Source: Burkholderiaceae bacterium
GTDB lineage: Bacteria; Pseudomonadota; Gammaproteobacteria; Burkholderiales; Burkholderiaceae_B
DNA: 64,000 nucleotides
NCBI GenBank assembly: GCA_030728985.1
Contig: JANQYI010000012.1
Span: 1 to 64,000, forward strand
Reading direction: 5' to 3'
Part shown: positions 45,501 through 51,039 of the stretch, piece after piece
How the letters are laid out: each line of letters opens with the position of its first letter
How positions within the stretch are numbered: position 1 is the stretch's first letter
Notes under the pieces: model-generated
What the model was told of the DNA's origin: nothing
The model's database searches: none
Seen by the model: the letters and a program-made list of their open reading frames with translations, nothing else
Made by a program: the position numbers and the translations under genes

Positions 45501-45921
45501 TTTCGAGCTGTCGTTCCTGCTCAATGACGTCTAAAAAGCTCAAATCAACCTGAGGGATGTGAAGGGTGACGCGCTCGGCAATGACTTGCGCTGGTTGACC
45601 CCGCTCGGATTGAAAATTAGTGCGCAATGATTCGTGTCTTTGAATGATTTCATCAAAGACGCGGTGTAAGGCTTTATAGTCAAGCTGCCCGTGTAGACGG
45701 AAAGCGATTGGCATATTGTAGGTTGCGTTCGCACCTTCAAGCTGATCTAAAAACCAGAGTCGCTGCTGAGCGAAAGACAACACGTCGCGACCGCTCGAGC
45801 GATCGCGCTTATTTATTTCTACATAACCGAATTGCTCTTGTTCGCCTATACTCTTGGAGAGTTGCAGCAATGCACGTTTAGCTGGCGATAGTTTGGCCAG
45901 ACGGTCAGCGACAGAACTCAT
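33514..45921 (-). CDS. Trimodular NRPS: C-A-nMT-PCP / C-A-PCP-E / C-A-PCP
   Basis: 4135 residues. Module 1: C (HHIISDG near 181), A (YTSGSTG near 670, YGPTETT near 807), an N-methyltransferase inserted before the last A motifs (VMEIGCGTGLLLS near 1049), PCP (LGGHSLL near 1488). Module 2: C (HHIISDEW near 1686), A (near 2168 and 2303), PCP (LGGDSI near 2557), epimerisation domain (HHLSVDG near 2746, EGHGRE, FNYLGQF). Module 3: C of the type that follows E domains (HHLLTDG near 3198), A (near 3686), PCP (near 4072), then an acidic end with no thioesterase. Pocket residues aligned by eye: module 1 D-I-L-Q-L-G-L-I-W, the glycine pattern; module 3 D-I-L-Q-F-G-L-V-W, glycine-like; module 2 D-V-G-L-I-G-E-I-M, unassigned. 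So N-methyl-Gly, a D-residue, then Gly is the likely order. AGGAG lies eight bases before the ATG. Confidence 0.93.
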   Translation of the reverse strand: MSSVADRLAKLSPAKRALLQLSKSIGEQEQFGYVEINKRDRSSGRDVLSFAQQRLWFLDQLEGANATYNMPIAFRLHGQLDYKALHRVFDEIIQRHESLRTNFQSERGQPAQVIAERVTLHIPQVDLSFLDVIEQERQLETLLRLEAQKTFNLTRDLLLRVSILRLSALDNVVSVSIHHIISDGWSVGNVLLHEFKTLYEAFVKGQPSPLPALKIQYGDFASWQRNWLSGSRLNNQLNYWKNKLAGVPALIDLPTDRPRPPAQTFSGAAHSFALPAELLTEVKALSQAAGCTLFMTLLAGFSALLSRYSRQEDVVVGSPIANRTHPDLEPLIGFFVNTLVMRTSLGPETTGHELLAQVRNNCLEAFQNQDIPFERLVEHLKPERNPSFTPLFQVMFILQTQNQERTGLKIGDLSMTSIPMDTATSMFDLTLKLEEQGGELLGEFEYNTALFDLSWIERFVSYYTNMLKGLIQSRDQIVARIPLMSASQAKAVLFEANQTYQTLPTEQSIVSLFEEQARQSPDNIAVSMGEQSITYAELNLAAEKFASYLFNKGVGVETLVGLCLDRSINMMVGLLGILKAGAAYIPLDPDYPKERLAAMIESAQLGIIVAQTATESCLPDAKHTSHAAHISCRVAVRILLDRDWSEILITPPRANSPNIAPESLAYVIYTSGSTGKPKGVQISHQALLNFLLTMQDQQGLQTEDVLLAVTTISFDIAGLELYLPLITGARVVLVSRETVSDGFQLLREIETHLPTVMQATPSTWRMLLATGTKTFPMRRILCGGEALDSALANQLVQTDAQIWNLYGPTETTIWSVATKVKRTEAEKNAQLGSGAAIGLPIGNTQTYILDASLDPTPQGLSGELYIGGLGVGRGYLGQPGLTAERFLPDPYSEVPGARIYRTGDLVRAREDGIITYVGRIDHQVKIRGFRIELGEIEAKLAEHPAVSHAVAIARPDHLGQAQLVAYVETKTDWKESTQDQGRTNTLNEKWQTVWNETYRGTAGAETSWDDLSGWLSSHTRQPIPKEEMKEWVTQTVSSILALKPQRVMEIGCGTGLLLSRLAPHVAQYTGVDFSRAVIERLQRRLETHSFDHVSLLCRDANDLHDIEQESVDTFVINSVAQYFPTVDYLIQALLGACSKVADGGRLFIGDLRGLQMLELQHTSVQLFQAEDHCDKEELNRRIQAAIDREEELLIHPRFFSTLRSLEPRIQSISLRLKSGAAHNEMTCFRYDVVIEIGRQPFRSVALATLQAALPEIDTSQHALTLEGLTQRLRDHPLGLCLRNVDNQRLQHDAATHEWLKSTQFHQDVAAFRKQLGQTPVKGLSIASMTELANTLGMEMGSAWSERQPYRTMDIVFVKKESDVTMHGIAIEMVYEDAALKTPNFAAWTNYPDRNLSKKLLISSLRQTLQEALPAYMVPASIVCLDRLPLTPNGKIDRFSLPAPDAVAQQATYLAPRNEAEMHLVRIWEDILGIERIGVRDNFFNLGGHSLLAVQVISKIRDYFSIELPLQALFDAPTLGQLAELLTTNQPNNTLQAPTIRLLTEQERTHAPLSFSQQRLWFLNELEGTSVTYHISGAVKIKGALVVETLERCFDEIVLRHETLRTHFVKINGAPVAKLAPHQPFKVQRFSVLNETKEQKAVSVAQLLENEATETFDLTQDLLLRVTLIQTNHHEHVMMLTLHHIISDEWSLGLLQVEVAKLYSAFSQAQTSPLAPLPLQFADYAAWQRQWMTRERLAEHLNYWVSELHDAPTLLELPTDRPRPAVQRYIGKTIPFRIEPSLTSRLRTLGHSCGATLFMTLLSGWSVLLSRHARTSDLVIGSPVTNRSRSELESLIGFFVNTVALRIRIDRTKSTIELLEQNRQKVLDAFKHQDVPFEYIVQDVKPERNLSHAPIFQTMFVMQNAPSADLSFGGLALEFIEQELRAAKFDLTLSIEEHQAGLNGVIEFNTDLFDASSITRMIEQYEYVLASMAQRPAAMIDSISLMSSYQAKQLSDCLHASATTETHTQTKIDAKLPSVLEQFKKKVLEQPEAIALSADQATLSYGELNARAEKIAAHIRTFGVRAHDVVGLYAEPTPEMIISLLAILKAGATYLPLLPGTPAERLSLMLNECSAKLVIDVTDSLLKVPGSETPVLTLEQLTQTEDKVYQDWGLDEKGIAYIIYTSGSTGQPKGVMVTRDNLAQATLSRLNYYNNEFSGLILLQPFSFDVATGNIFWTLCAGATLFLEPRSVAQDPQRLLDCLVRTQSSHLVLLPLLYAPLLDLATPEQLLALRTIIVGGEQMPLPLVQKHKEIVPQAGLFNEYGPTETTIMCCAYACAVHDSEQPIPIGRPMSPSKMYLFDHALHHVPSGLTGEICVGGPQVSSGYLGRPALTAEHFLPDPFSDQPGARMYRSGDLGKINIQGNIEFLGRQDHQVKIRGFRVELGEIEATLRAHPGVAELVVVAVKQGSSKKLTAYLVPHTTDQSNQQSNLITSLTQFARSSLPEYMVPSAFVLMQALPLTANGKLDHKSLPAPDSITPSSTFTAARNGIEEKLCKIWGNVLGIQQVGIHDNFFMLGGDSILSIQIVSRANQLGLGLSVKQLYQHQTIAKLSGQIGQGNTRLIEQGPLNGPFLLGPVQHWFLDQHPPEPHHFNQSLLLNLQTGLTQDIIFKAFSAIASHHDMLRSRFICKTNGWQAHIEPIEECTASVHSIDLRDLPVEQRSTAMIEHARKAQASLDLARGSISTAIRYHLSDEGPDKLLWIIHHLSVDGISWRILLEDLEQALEQCHGRREISFQPKTDSFPAWSQRLTDYSASNECEAELNYWKNIVSTEVPFLPVDTVSVVDPRLNTKSSALTLTKILPATLSEALLLKAPSAFKTQMNDVLLAALMMALNRWTGQNSARITLEGHGREELFEDIDISRTVGWFTSGFPVVLTKAPSNNHIDNILHTKNLLQSIPNKGVGFGILSFLHPDQAIRQSLHGGHDAQLSFNYLGQFKASQASTWILGEALEPTDHEHSPLGMRKPLIEINALHCRDHLEVNWTFSINLHHTKTIDLLAEHFMNVLTEIVALCDVGPNNLQDLYPLSPMQQGMLFHSQLGQEPGAYTIQLSSRMQGDFCPSLFMKAWQEVLDRHPSLRAVIVTPPGLDPLQKIVSQAKLPWFDFDWRDLSPEAQHEQWLALLDTDRKKGFDAETCPLMRCTLVQIEDHSWRFLWSHHHLLTDGWCLPILMREVLECYESFVSDRPYDAPLPPLYREYIEWLQSKDLDQAKTFWRDYLQGFDTPTSLGVDQKRLLAHASSETRDNEPRYGSCTIALDVQTTHSLTQLARIQGLTLSVLIQSAWSVLLSRYSGSDDVVFGATVSGRPAEIVGVEQMIGLFINTLPVRARIDTSESLPAFFLRMRDDQLTRDEYAFTPLVDIHACTDIPKRHSLFDSIVIFENYPVDSTLDAQAQALRIDEVEVHEQTGFPLTLTAAPGECIPLKLSWETSRFETGQAVRLLEHLTNLLTRLTTDLPNTVAQWSTSMMGTEEVEQLTQQFNRTAHESPDHQCTFFELFERRVQTHASSIAVICAEEKISYAELYARSLAIGASLREHGAIPGTRIGIYQHRTINMVATLLAIQSTGATYVPLDPGYPSGRIQYMLDDSQALLIISEDTLLHKLPKTTATRLSVQTLLKGTDNLDSTEISDKMSERVDAKMQNLAYIIYTSGSTGRPKGVPISHASLTNFLLSMQRTPGLTDHDVLLAVTTISFDIAGLELYLPLITGSRVVLASRKDAVDSGKLSTLIQDHGVTVLQATPTTWRMLLETKHTITSLKKGFCGGEGVPQELAQNLIGYGIEFWNLYGPTETTVWSCAKHIEAHAISAPYEDIGHPIDNTQIYIVDQYMNLMPRGAPGELLIGGAGLSLGYWHRADLTAEKFVPDPFGLDASAKLYRTGDLAYQRADGSFVCLGRIDHQIKIRGFRVEPGEIEALIKQHPSVKQALVSIWTPHPDDKRLVAYVVNQQDESNTDTLKSWLRTQLPAYMIPTEWVILDNFPLTPNGKLDRQALPEPGRDHHDAFVEPSTHTEALITELMSQTLQISRISATDDFFDLGGHSLLAGRFVAAVSNKLSVQLPLSTIFEKSTVKALSEHIDSLLWATKQMNPRSEVLSHDEEEFRL

Positions 45922-45978
45922 TCAACAAACTCCTGACCAATGCTGGTGTCTTCAATCTTGATCGAATAATGGTCGTGA

Positions 45979-46164
45979 TCAGCGATTGTGAATGACGAAA
46001 TCAAACGAGAATCCACCGCGCGAAAAAATAAAATAGCCTCCGGCGACGAGGTCACTCACAGCTTCGGGCAAGTCTGCGGGATCGGCAAGCAGTCTTTGCT
46101 TGAATGATTCGTCAGCCCAGCATTTTTTGATAAGTTTTTCGTAGGGTTTGGCGTGGTTAAACAT
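45979..46164 (-). CDS. Nitrile-hydratase-type leader-peptide-like small protein
   Basis: 61 residues. The N-terminal half, [19 protein letters not shown] then ADP, closely resembles the helix shared by nitrile hydratase alpha subunits and the leader peptides of NHLP/TOMM-type ribosomal peptides (LIxxAWxDxxFKxxLLxDP). The second half, [20 protein letters not shown], is Gly/Phe/Ser-rich, has no Cys, and could be a core peptide or a short beta segment. The ATG at 46164 overlaps the mbtH stop by eight bases, so translation is coupled to mbtH, and the NRPS begins 57 bases downstream. A longer frame up to 46266 would lie inside mbtH. It could be a modified peptide, an NRPS-binding accessory protein, or a relic. 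Confidence 0.6.
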   Translation of the reverse strand: MFNHAKPYEKLIKKCWADESFKQRLLADPADLPEAVSDLVAGGYFIFSRGGFSFDFVIHNR

Positions 46165-46366
46165 GTTGAGCCATTTTTTTTCGGAGTGAGAGAGGTCGCA
46201 TGTCGGTCCAAACAGTATTGATATGTTCGAGGCATGCGCTTTTGATGCCTCTGAAGCCTGCATCATGCCAGCCCGCAGGCAGGTCTTTAAAGTCTGGCCA
46301 AATAGAGTATTGTTCTTCGTGATTGATCACGACGATGAAGATCGGTTCTTTGGATTCTGAGGTCAT
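46157..46366 (-). CDS. MbtH-like NRPS accessory protein
   Basis: 69 residues, the whole family length. Hallmarks: [19 protein letters not shown], the GxxG stretch [14 protein letters not shown], and [11 protein letters not shown]. MbtH proteins bind A domains and allow their folding or activity; the trimodular NRPS downstream in the same operon is the obvious client. It is the first gene of the operon and divergent from the phosphopantetheinyl transferase. Confidence 0.96.
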   Translation of the reverse strand: MTSESKEPIFIVVINHEEQYSIWPDFKDLPAGWHDAGFRGIKSACLEHINTVWTDMRPLSLRKKMAQHV

Positions 46367-46501
46367 AGTTGAATGTCTGATTAAAAATCACGATGCCTCA
46401 GCGTGTGCATCGATTGAAAAAATCACGACAAATCTCGCGACTCGTATAGAGTTCAGTTTATTCTCTATCCTTTATCAAACCAACGCGCAAGCAGTATCAC
46501 C
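46367..46501. promoter_or_regulatory. Divergent promoter region between mbtH/NRPS operon and PPTase/export cassette
   Basis: 135 bases separate the mbtH and PPTase start codons. The region is AT-richer than its flanks (for example TTGAAAAAATCACGAC and a TAGAGTTCAGTTTATTCTCTAT stretch split over the middle), and it must hold the promoters of both operons. No recognisable regulator site was found by eye. Confidence 0.5.
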
Positions 46502-47260
46502 ATGGCAGATTACTCGCAAAACCTCACGCAGGCGTTGGTATGGCATCTCGAGCCTGAGAGTATCGAAGATGCCGCAACGTGTGATTCGTTGATGCGATGG
46601 TTGTCCGATGATGAGCGCGCGCGCATGCAGAGATTTCATGCATCGCGCCATCGGCACGCTTACTTAATCAGCCATGCGTTAGTCAGGGGGGCATTGGCTA
46701 GAGAGCTTTCGTGCGATCCTGGCAGCCTTGTGTTTGAGACGAATGCGTTTGGTAAACCTCAACTGGTGCAGCCTGCGTCAACGCCGCGCTTGGAGTTCAA
46801 TTTAAGCCACACAGACGGACTCTGTGTGGTGGCGTTGTCTTGGCAATCCAGGCTTGGTTGTGATGTCGAGCACTTAAACCGACTGGGTCTCGATGTGGAG
46901 ATCTCGAGACGATTTTTTACGCCTGAAGAAAGCGAAGAGATCGCAACGCATCCTTCCGAGCGACAAATTCACCGCTTGCTATCTTATTGGACGCTCAAGG
47001 AAGCCTATATCAAGGCGGAGGGGAAAGGATTATCCATGGGCCTTGATACGTTTTATTTCAGTCTTGATAACGACTCGCCAAGACTGATACTCAAGCACGG
47101 TGCCCAGCAACCATCAGCGTCATGGCAGTTTCAGCAAGTGATTCTGAGGGATCGTTTCCTGTTTTCACTCGCGATCGCATGTGCTGAAGGCGTCTCGGAG
47201 AGCAAAGAAACAACGGTTGTATTTAATCAAGCAGATTGGATCGCGCATTCTTTGCAATAG
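46502..47260 (+). CDS. Sfp-type 4'-phosphopantetheinyl transferase
   Basis: 252 residues. Sfp-family motifs: FNLSHTDGLCVVAL, the magnesium-binding GCDVEHLNR, and the WTLKEAYIKAEGKGLSMGLD block. It loads the phosphopantetheine arm from CoA onto the PCP and ACP domains of the synthetases in this locus. It is the first gene of the plus-strand cassette, 114 bases before the lipoprotein gene. The ATG at 46502 gives a normal length for the family. Confidence 0.94.
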   Translation: MADYSQNLTQALVWHLEPESIEDAATCDSLMRWLSDDERARMQRFHASRHRHAYLISHALVRGALARELSCDPGSLVFETNAFGKPQLVQPASTPRLEFNLSHTDGLCVVALSWQSRLGCDVEHLNRLGLDVEISRRFFTPEESEEIATHPSERQIHRLLSYWTLKEAYIKAEGKGLSMGLDTFYFSLDNDSPRLILKHGAQQPSASWQFQQVILRDRFLFSLAIACAEGVSESKETTVVFNQADWIAHSLQ

Positions 47261-47373
47261 GTTCAATCAGATGCCCGGCCTGTGAGGTTTTGCGAGCATT
47301 GAAGCACGAGCGCCTCTTAACATGTATTTCATGCGTATTGAATAACTCTTTTAAACTTAGGATAATTGCGTCC

Positions 47374-48618
47374 ATGTCGATTAGATCTATTGTTGGAGGT
47401 CTGTCTGCTGCGGCCTTATTGGCACTCTCGGGTTGCAAGTCGATTGGCCCGGACTTTAATGAAATGACTGCCGCATACGCGGGCAGCATGGAAGTCCATT
47501 CACGCAACAACATATTGACTAATATCATGCGTGCCGCTTTTGACATGCCCATGACTTTTACGGACATCCCTACTGTTTTGGGACAGGGTTTGACTCAGGG
47601 GCAGGCCGGATTGACTGGCAATATCATGAGTATGGATCCCTCGACGCTGGCAGGATTCTTTTCGGCGGCACCACAAAGTAATTACACTCTTCAAGCTGGT
47701 CTAACAGTATCCCGGCAGTTTAGTTTCACTCTTTCCTCCCTCGATAATCAACAATTTACCAAGGGATTTTTGACGCCGGTGTCTCTGGACAACGTTCACT
47801 TTTTTGCTAAGTCAAGCCAATTATCTAAAGATCTTTTATTCAGTATTTTGGTTTATTCGATTGGAGTACACGAGCCGGGCAAACCAACCCAGGTCTTTTA
47901 TAACAATCCAGCTGATCCCGATTACCCAAAATATGAAACGCTCATTAATACGCTTCTTGATTTCGGGCTTACCACTGAAGCTGTCGTTAAGCCTATTGAT
48001 CTTGGGCCCGTCCTGACCTCCGAGCAAGCGGTGCGTTACATGACAAGCCCTATCGGGAATTTGCCACCTGGTGTGATACTGCGCAAGCTAAACACTCCGC
48101 AAGGTGAGCGTTTTCAGGCTTCCATCGTGAAACCGACGACTAGTTTTTGCATGAGAAATCGCGAAAAACAAAACGAGATTGCTGCACGTTTCGGCACAGG
48201 CATCTTCTGTAGCGATACTGACAGTAAAGGCAATGTTATCAACAAGCAACAAAGTGCAGCAAAAGGATCGGCTTCTGTCCAGAGACTTAGCATTAATATT
48301 CGTTCCACCCGCGATATCTTCCGCTACCTCGGCAAGGTTGCGGCGGACCAAACAGCCTCTACGCCTCGTGTTATGAAGGTTAGAACTTATATGGGTTATG
48401 GCAAGTACGACTACATACCACTTCTTAAGGTTAACAAGGGTTCAAACACAGGGTCTGGTCCCGTGATAGCTTCGGTTAAGTATTTTGGAAATGATTACAG
48501 TGTTCCGCTCGAAAAAAATGGATACTCCTCGGTTGTGTTTGACTTGTTGTCCCTACTAGTGACATTAAGCAAGATCCCTGGTGCGATTCCAGCTTCACCT
48601 GGAATCTTGATACAGTAA
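47374..48618 (+). CDS. Lipoprotein of unknown function
   Basis: About 414 residues. The lipoprotein signal is SIVGGLSAAALLALSGCKSI with the cysteine as lipidation site. No domain was recognised. It is rich in Ser, Thr and Asn, with a few cysteines in the middle (TSFCMRNREK and GTGIFCSDTD), and ends with a hydrophobic SSVVFDLLSLLVTLSKIPG. The position between the PPTase and the DUF697/ParA genes suggests an envelope component of the same cassette, perhaps an outer-membrane partner of the exporter. AGGATAA lies before the ATG at 47374; the longer frame from 47236 overlaps the PPTase. Confidence 0.72.
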   Translation: MSIRSIVGGLSAAALLALSGCKSIGPDFNEMTAAYAGSMEVHSRNNILTNIMRAAFDMPMTFTDIPTVLGQGLTQGQAGLTGNIMSMDPSTLAGFFSAAPQSNYTLQAGLTVSRQFSFTLSSLDNQQFTKGFLTPVSLDNVHFFAKSSQLSKDLLFSILVYSIGVHEPGKPTQVFYNNPADPDYPKYETLINTLLDFGLTTEAVVKPIDLGPVLTSEQAVRYMTSPIGNLPPGVILRKLNTPQGERFQASIVKPTTSFCMRNREKQNEIAARFGTGIFCSDTDSKGNVINKQQSAAKGSASVQRLSINIRSTRDIFRYLGKVAADQTASTPRVMKVRTYMGYGKYDYIPLLKVNKGSNTGSGPVIASVKYFGNDYSVPLEKNGYSSVVFDLLSLLVTLSKIPGAIPASPGILIQ

Positions 48619-48706
48619 TGAGATTATCTTTTACTGTCTTAATCCAGTAACGTAACTTTATTATCATGATTACTCTAATTTTCTAGCTCTTAAGATGGAG
48701 AAGATG

Positions 48707-49195
48707 ATGACTACAACAACCGATGCAACAGATACTTATGCCGTTGAGTTAAAAAAATTTCAGCGTCTGGATGCGGCTGGAGAAATTATTGCTTCTAATA
48801 CAAAGTGGAGCGTAGCGGCATCTTTGATCCCCGTTCCTTATTTGGATATCGCCGCACTCGGGGCTATACAGGTCAATATGATTGTTAACTTGGCAACCTT
48901 GTACGATCAGAAGGTGACCAAACAAGCAGTGCAGGGCGTGATTTCAGTCATGTTGGGTACGCTTGTTCCGGCTGGCGCCGCGCAGCTCGCTGTGACTTCA
49001 AGCGCAAAGTTGGTGCCTGGTTACGGCACGGCAATTGGTACAATTTCTTTGGCTACTTTTGGTACAGCAGCGACTTACTCAATCGGTAAGGTGTTTGTTC
49101 GTCACTTTGAAAAAGGTGGCACGATAGGAAATTTCAGTACAGCTGCTGTTCAGGAAGACCTCAAAAAAGAATTCGCACAAGCTTCGGAAAGCTGA
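48707..49195 (+). CDS. DUF697-like membrane-associated protein
   Basis: About 162 residues. The core WSVAASLIPVPYLDIAALGA followed by QVNMIVNLATLYDQKV is the signature of the DUF697 family (YcjF and GTPase-associated proteins). A Gly/Ala-rich hydrophobic stretch LGTLVPAGAAQLAV and GTISLATFGTAATYSIGKVF follow, ending with FVRHFEKGGTIGNF. The start is ambiguous; 48707 follows GGAG by six bases, 48695 and 48704 are alternatives. A second protein with the same core is encoded at 50083, and ParA lies between them. Confidence 0.75.
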   Translation: MTTTTDATDTYAVELKKFQRLDAAGEIIASNTKWSVAASLIPVPYLDIAALGAIQVNMIVNLATLYDQKVTKQAVQGVISVMLGTLVPAGAAQLAVTSSAKLVPGYGTAIGTISLATFGTAATYSIGKVFVRHFEKGGTIGNFSTAAVQEDLKKEFAQASES

Positions 49196-49217
49196 GCACT
49201 CGTTAGATTTCTTTCTG

Positions 49218-49246
49218 CGGATCATGTGCTTTAAACACATGATCCG
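49218..49246. other. Perfect 11-bp inverted repeat upstream of the parA-like gene
   Basis: Arms CGGATCATGTG (49218-49228) and CACATGATCCG (49236-49246) around a 7-base loop that itself contains TTTAAA. There is no T-run on either side, so it does not look like a terminator. It could be an mRNA hairpin or a protein-binding palindrome; its place 58 bases before a ParA-type gene makes a centromere-like site worth considering. Confidence 0.6.
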
Positions 49247-49303
49247 TAACCATTTCCGATCCCGCAGCCGAGAGCTGTTTTGTCAATAAGGTTGTTTGAT
49301 CGA

Positions 49304-50071
49304 ATGAAAGTCATCGCAGTCGCAAATCAAAAGGGAGGGTGTGCTAAAACGACAACAGTCGTGAATTTAGCGGCCGGCCTAGCACTGCGTGACTTTTCAG
49401 TTCTCGTCATCGATCTTGATTCTCAAGCAAATGCAACGAACTGGTTGGCTGGAAGCGTCAGCACGCCCGGTTCTTGGCAAATGTTGACAACACGTGAAGA
49501 CTTAGCAAGCCTGATTGTTCCTTCCAGTGTTTCAGGGGTTTCTTTGCTTGCCGGCTCAAGAGAACTCGCTAATCTCGAAAAAGCCTTGGCGGGCGAGTTA
49601 TCAGTCGAGACTTTGCTTAAACGCAGACTGGCAAAGCTTGGTAAAGAAGCTTTTGATTATGTATTAATCGATACACCACCAACCTTAGGGCTGATTACAC
49701 TGAACGCTTTATCGGCTGCTCAGCAGTTACTGATTCCCCTGACGACACACGTCATGAGTTTGTCGGGCGTCGCACAAATGTTTAGAACCGTGGATCAGGT
49801 CCGGGAAGTTTTAAATCCAGACCTTAATATACTTGGACTCGTGGCTTCGCGCGTCGATCTCAGAACACGCCATGCAAAAGATGTGTTGTCGACTCTGTCT
49901 GAGCGGTTTGGCGATAAGTTATTAAAAAGTTATGTGTATGAAAATGTCAGACTCGCTGAAGCTCCGTCCTTTCAACAAAGTATCCTGACTTACAATCCAC
50001 TTTCCACTGCAGCTCAAAATTACAGAGACTTGGCTGATGAGGTTGTTGCATTGACTTCGTCATTTAACTAA
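49304..50071 (+). CDS. ParA/Soj-family ATPase
   Basis: About 255 residues. Deviant Walker A VIAVANQKGGCAKTTTVVNL (the second P-loop glycine is Ala, as in some other ParA relatives), Walker A' region VIDLDSQANATNWL, and Walker B FDYVLIDTPPTLG. C-terminal SRVDLRTRHAKDVLSTL is typical of the family. Such ATPases use ATP-driven dimers on DNA or membranes to position plasmids, chromosomes or protein cargo. No ParB is encoded. It is flanked by two DUF697 proteins, one with a basic tail, suggesting cargo positioning at the membrane. The ATG at 49304 is preferred to 49280. Confidence 0.88.
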   Translation: MKVIAVANQKGGCAKTTTVVNLAAGLALRDFSVLVIDLDSQANATNWLAGSVSTPGSWQMLTTREDLASLIVPSSVSGVSLLAGSRELANLEKALAGELSVETLLKRRLAKLGKEAFDYVLIDTPPTLGLITLNALSAAQQLLIPLTTHVMSLSGVAQMFRTVDQVREVLNPDLNILGLVASRVDLRTRHAKDVLSTLSERFGDKLLKSYVYENVRLAEAPSFQQSILTYNPLSTAAQNYRDLADEVVALTSSFN

Positions 50072-50082
50072 AAGCTAAAACT

Positions 50083-51015
50083 ATGGCCTCACGTTCAAGA
50101 AAAACCATCCTGAGTAATCCGCTCGACGACATTAATCCTCAGAGTGTTTCAAAAGTATCGCCTTCCAAAAAGAGCGCTTTAGAAATACAAGCTCCCTCTT
50201 CAAAAAAATCCACTGCTAAGAAGACGTTCTCGAAATTGACCAAAACAACCCCAAGCTCAGCAAAAAAAAATCTTCAGAAAAAAACATCTGTAAAAGAGAC
50301 ACCTGTAAAAAAGACGGCATTAAAAACCGTCAAGAAAGATGCTGAACCGAGTGTTGAGTCTGCTCAAGCAATGTCAAAGTTCGATGAGTTGGCTGAAGTA
50401 TTGATTCTTGACGCCACAAATAGTCAAGCGAAAGCGAATAATCATTCGAAAAGTAAAAAGCAGTCCTCTGAAACAATTCAAAATCAGCCACGTGCCGACG
50501 ATGTGTTTGATGCGGAGTTGAGCAAAGAGCCACCTTGTGGGTTGATACGCGTTCGCCTCATCTCCGATCGTCAAACGCGCGCGATGAAAGTCGTCAAAAC
50601 CTGGTCTCAATGGTCTGTTGCAGCAGGAATTGTTCCTGTACCACTCATGGATGTGGCATTGGTATCGGGTATTCAGGTCAAGATGATTTATGACTTGTGC
50701 CAGATCTATAGCATCCCATTTGAAAAAAAATCTGCCCTCGCCGTTGCAAGCGGTCTCGTCGGCGGATCTTTGAGTTCAGGTGTTGCTCGAATAGCCGGTG
50801 AGATGGCATTGAAAACAATACCCTACGTCGAACAAGTATTGCAACCTACTCTGGCTTTCGCGACGACCTACAGTATGGGTTATGTTTTTGTAAAGCATTT
50901 CGAAAGTTCGGGAACGCTCTTGAATTTTGATACGAGTAAGATGAACATTTATTTTCAAGAACAGTTTGAGAAAAGTAAAAAACTGTTTTCCAAAAAACAA
51001 GCTGCAACCGCTTGA
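50083..51015 (+). CDS. DUF697-like protein with histone-like basic N-terminal region
   Basis: 310 residues. Residues 1-115 are low-complexity and very rich in Lys, Ser and Thr (KKTSVKETPVKKTALKTVKK), like eukaryotic H1 tails or bacterial AlgP/HctB-type proteins that bind DNA or polyanions. From about 170 comes a DUF697 core with WSVAAGIVPVPLMDVALVSG, QVKMIYDLCQIY and YVFVKHFESSGTLLNF, colinear with the protein at 48707. It starts 11 bases after parA. The basic region might engage the ParA-DNA matrix while the DUF697 part sits at the membrane; this is inference. Confidence 0.75.
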   Translation: MASRSRKTILSNPLDDINPQSVSKVSPSKKSALEIQAPSSKKSTAKKTFSKLTKTTPSSAKKNLQKKTSVKETPVKKTALKTVKKDAEPSVESAQAMSKFDELAEVLILDATNSQAKANNHSKSKKQSSETIQNQPRADDVFDAELSKEPPCGLIRVRLISDRQTRAMKVVKTWSQWSVAAGIVPVPLMDVALVSGIQVKMIYDLCQIYSIPFEKKSALAVASGLVGGSLSSGVARIAGEMALKTIPYVEQVLQPTLAFATTYSMGYVFVKHFESSGTLLNFDTSKMNIYFQEQFEKSKKLFSKKQAATA

Positions 51016-51039
51016 GTATCATAGAGTTGTTTATAAATA

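Noticed and set aside
34357-45740. Many 60-120-residue plus-strand ORFs across the NRPS
   Set aside because: They are antisense frames of a gene whose domains are all recognisable. None has a plausible ribosome site with a known motif.
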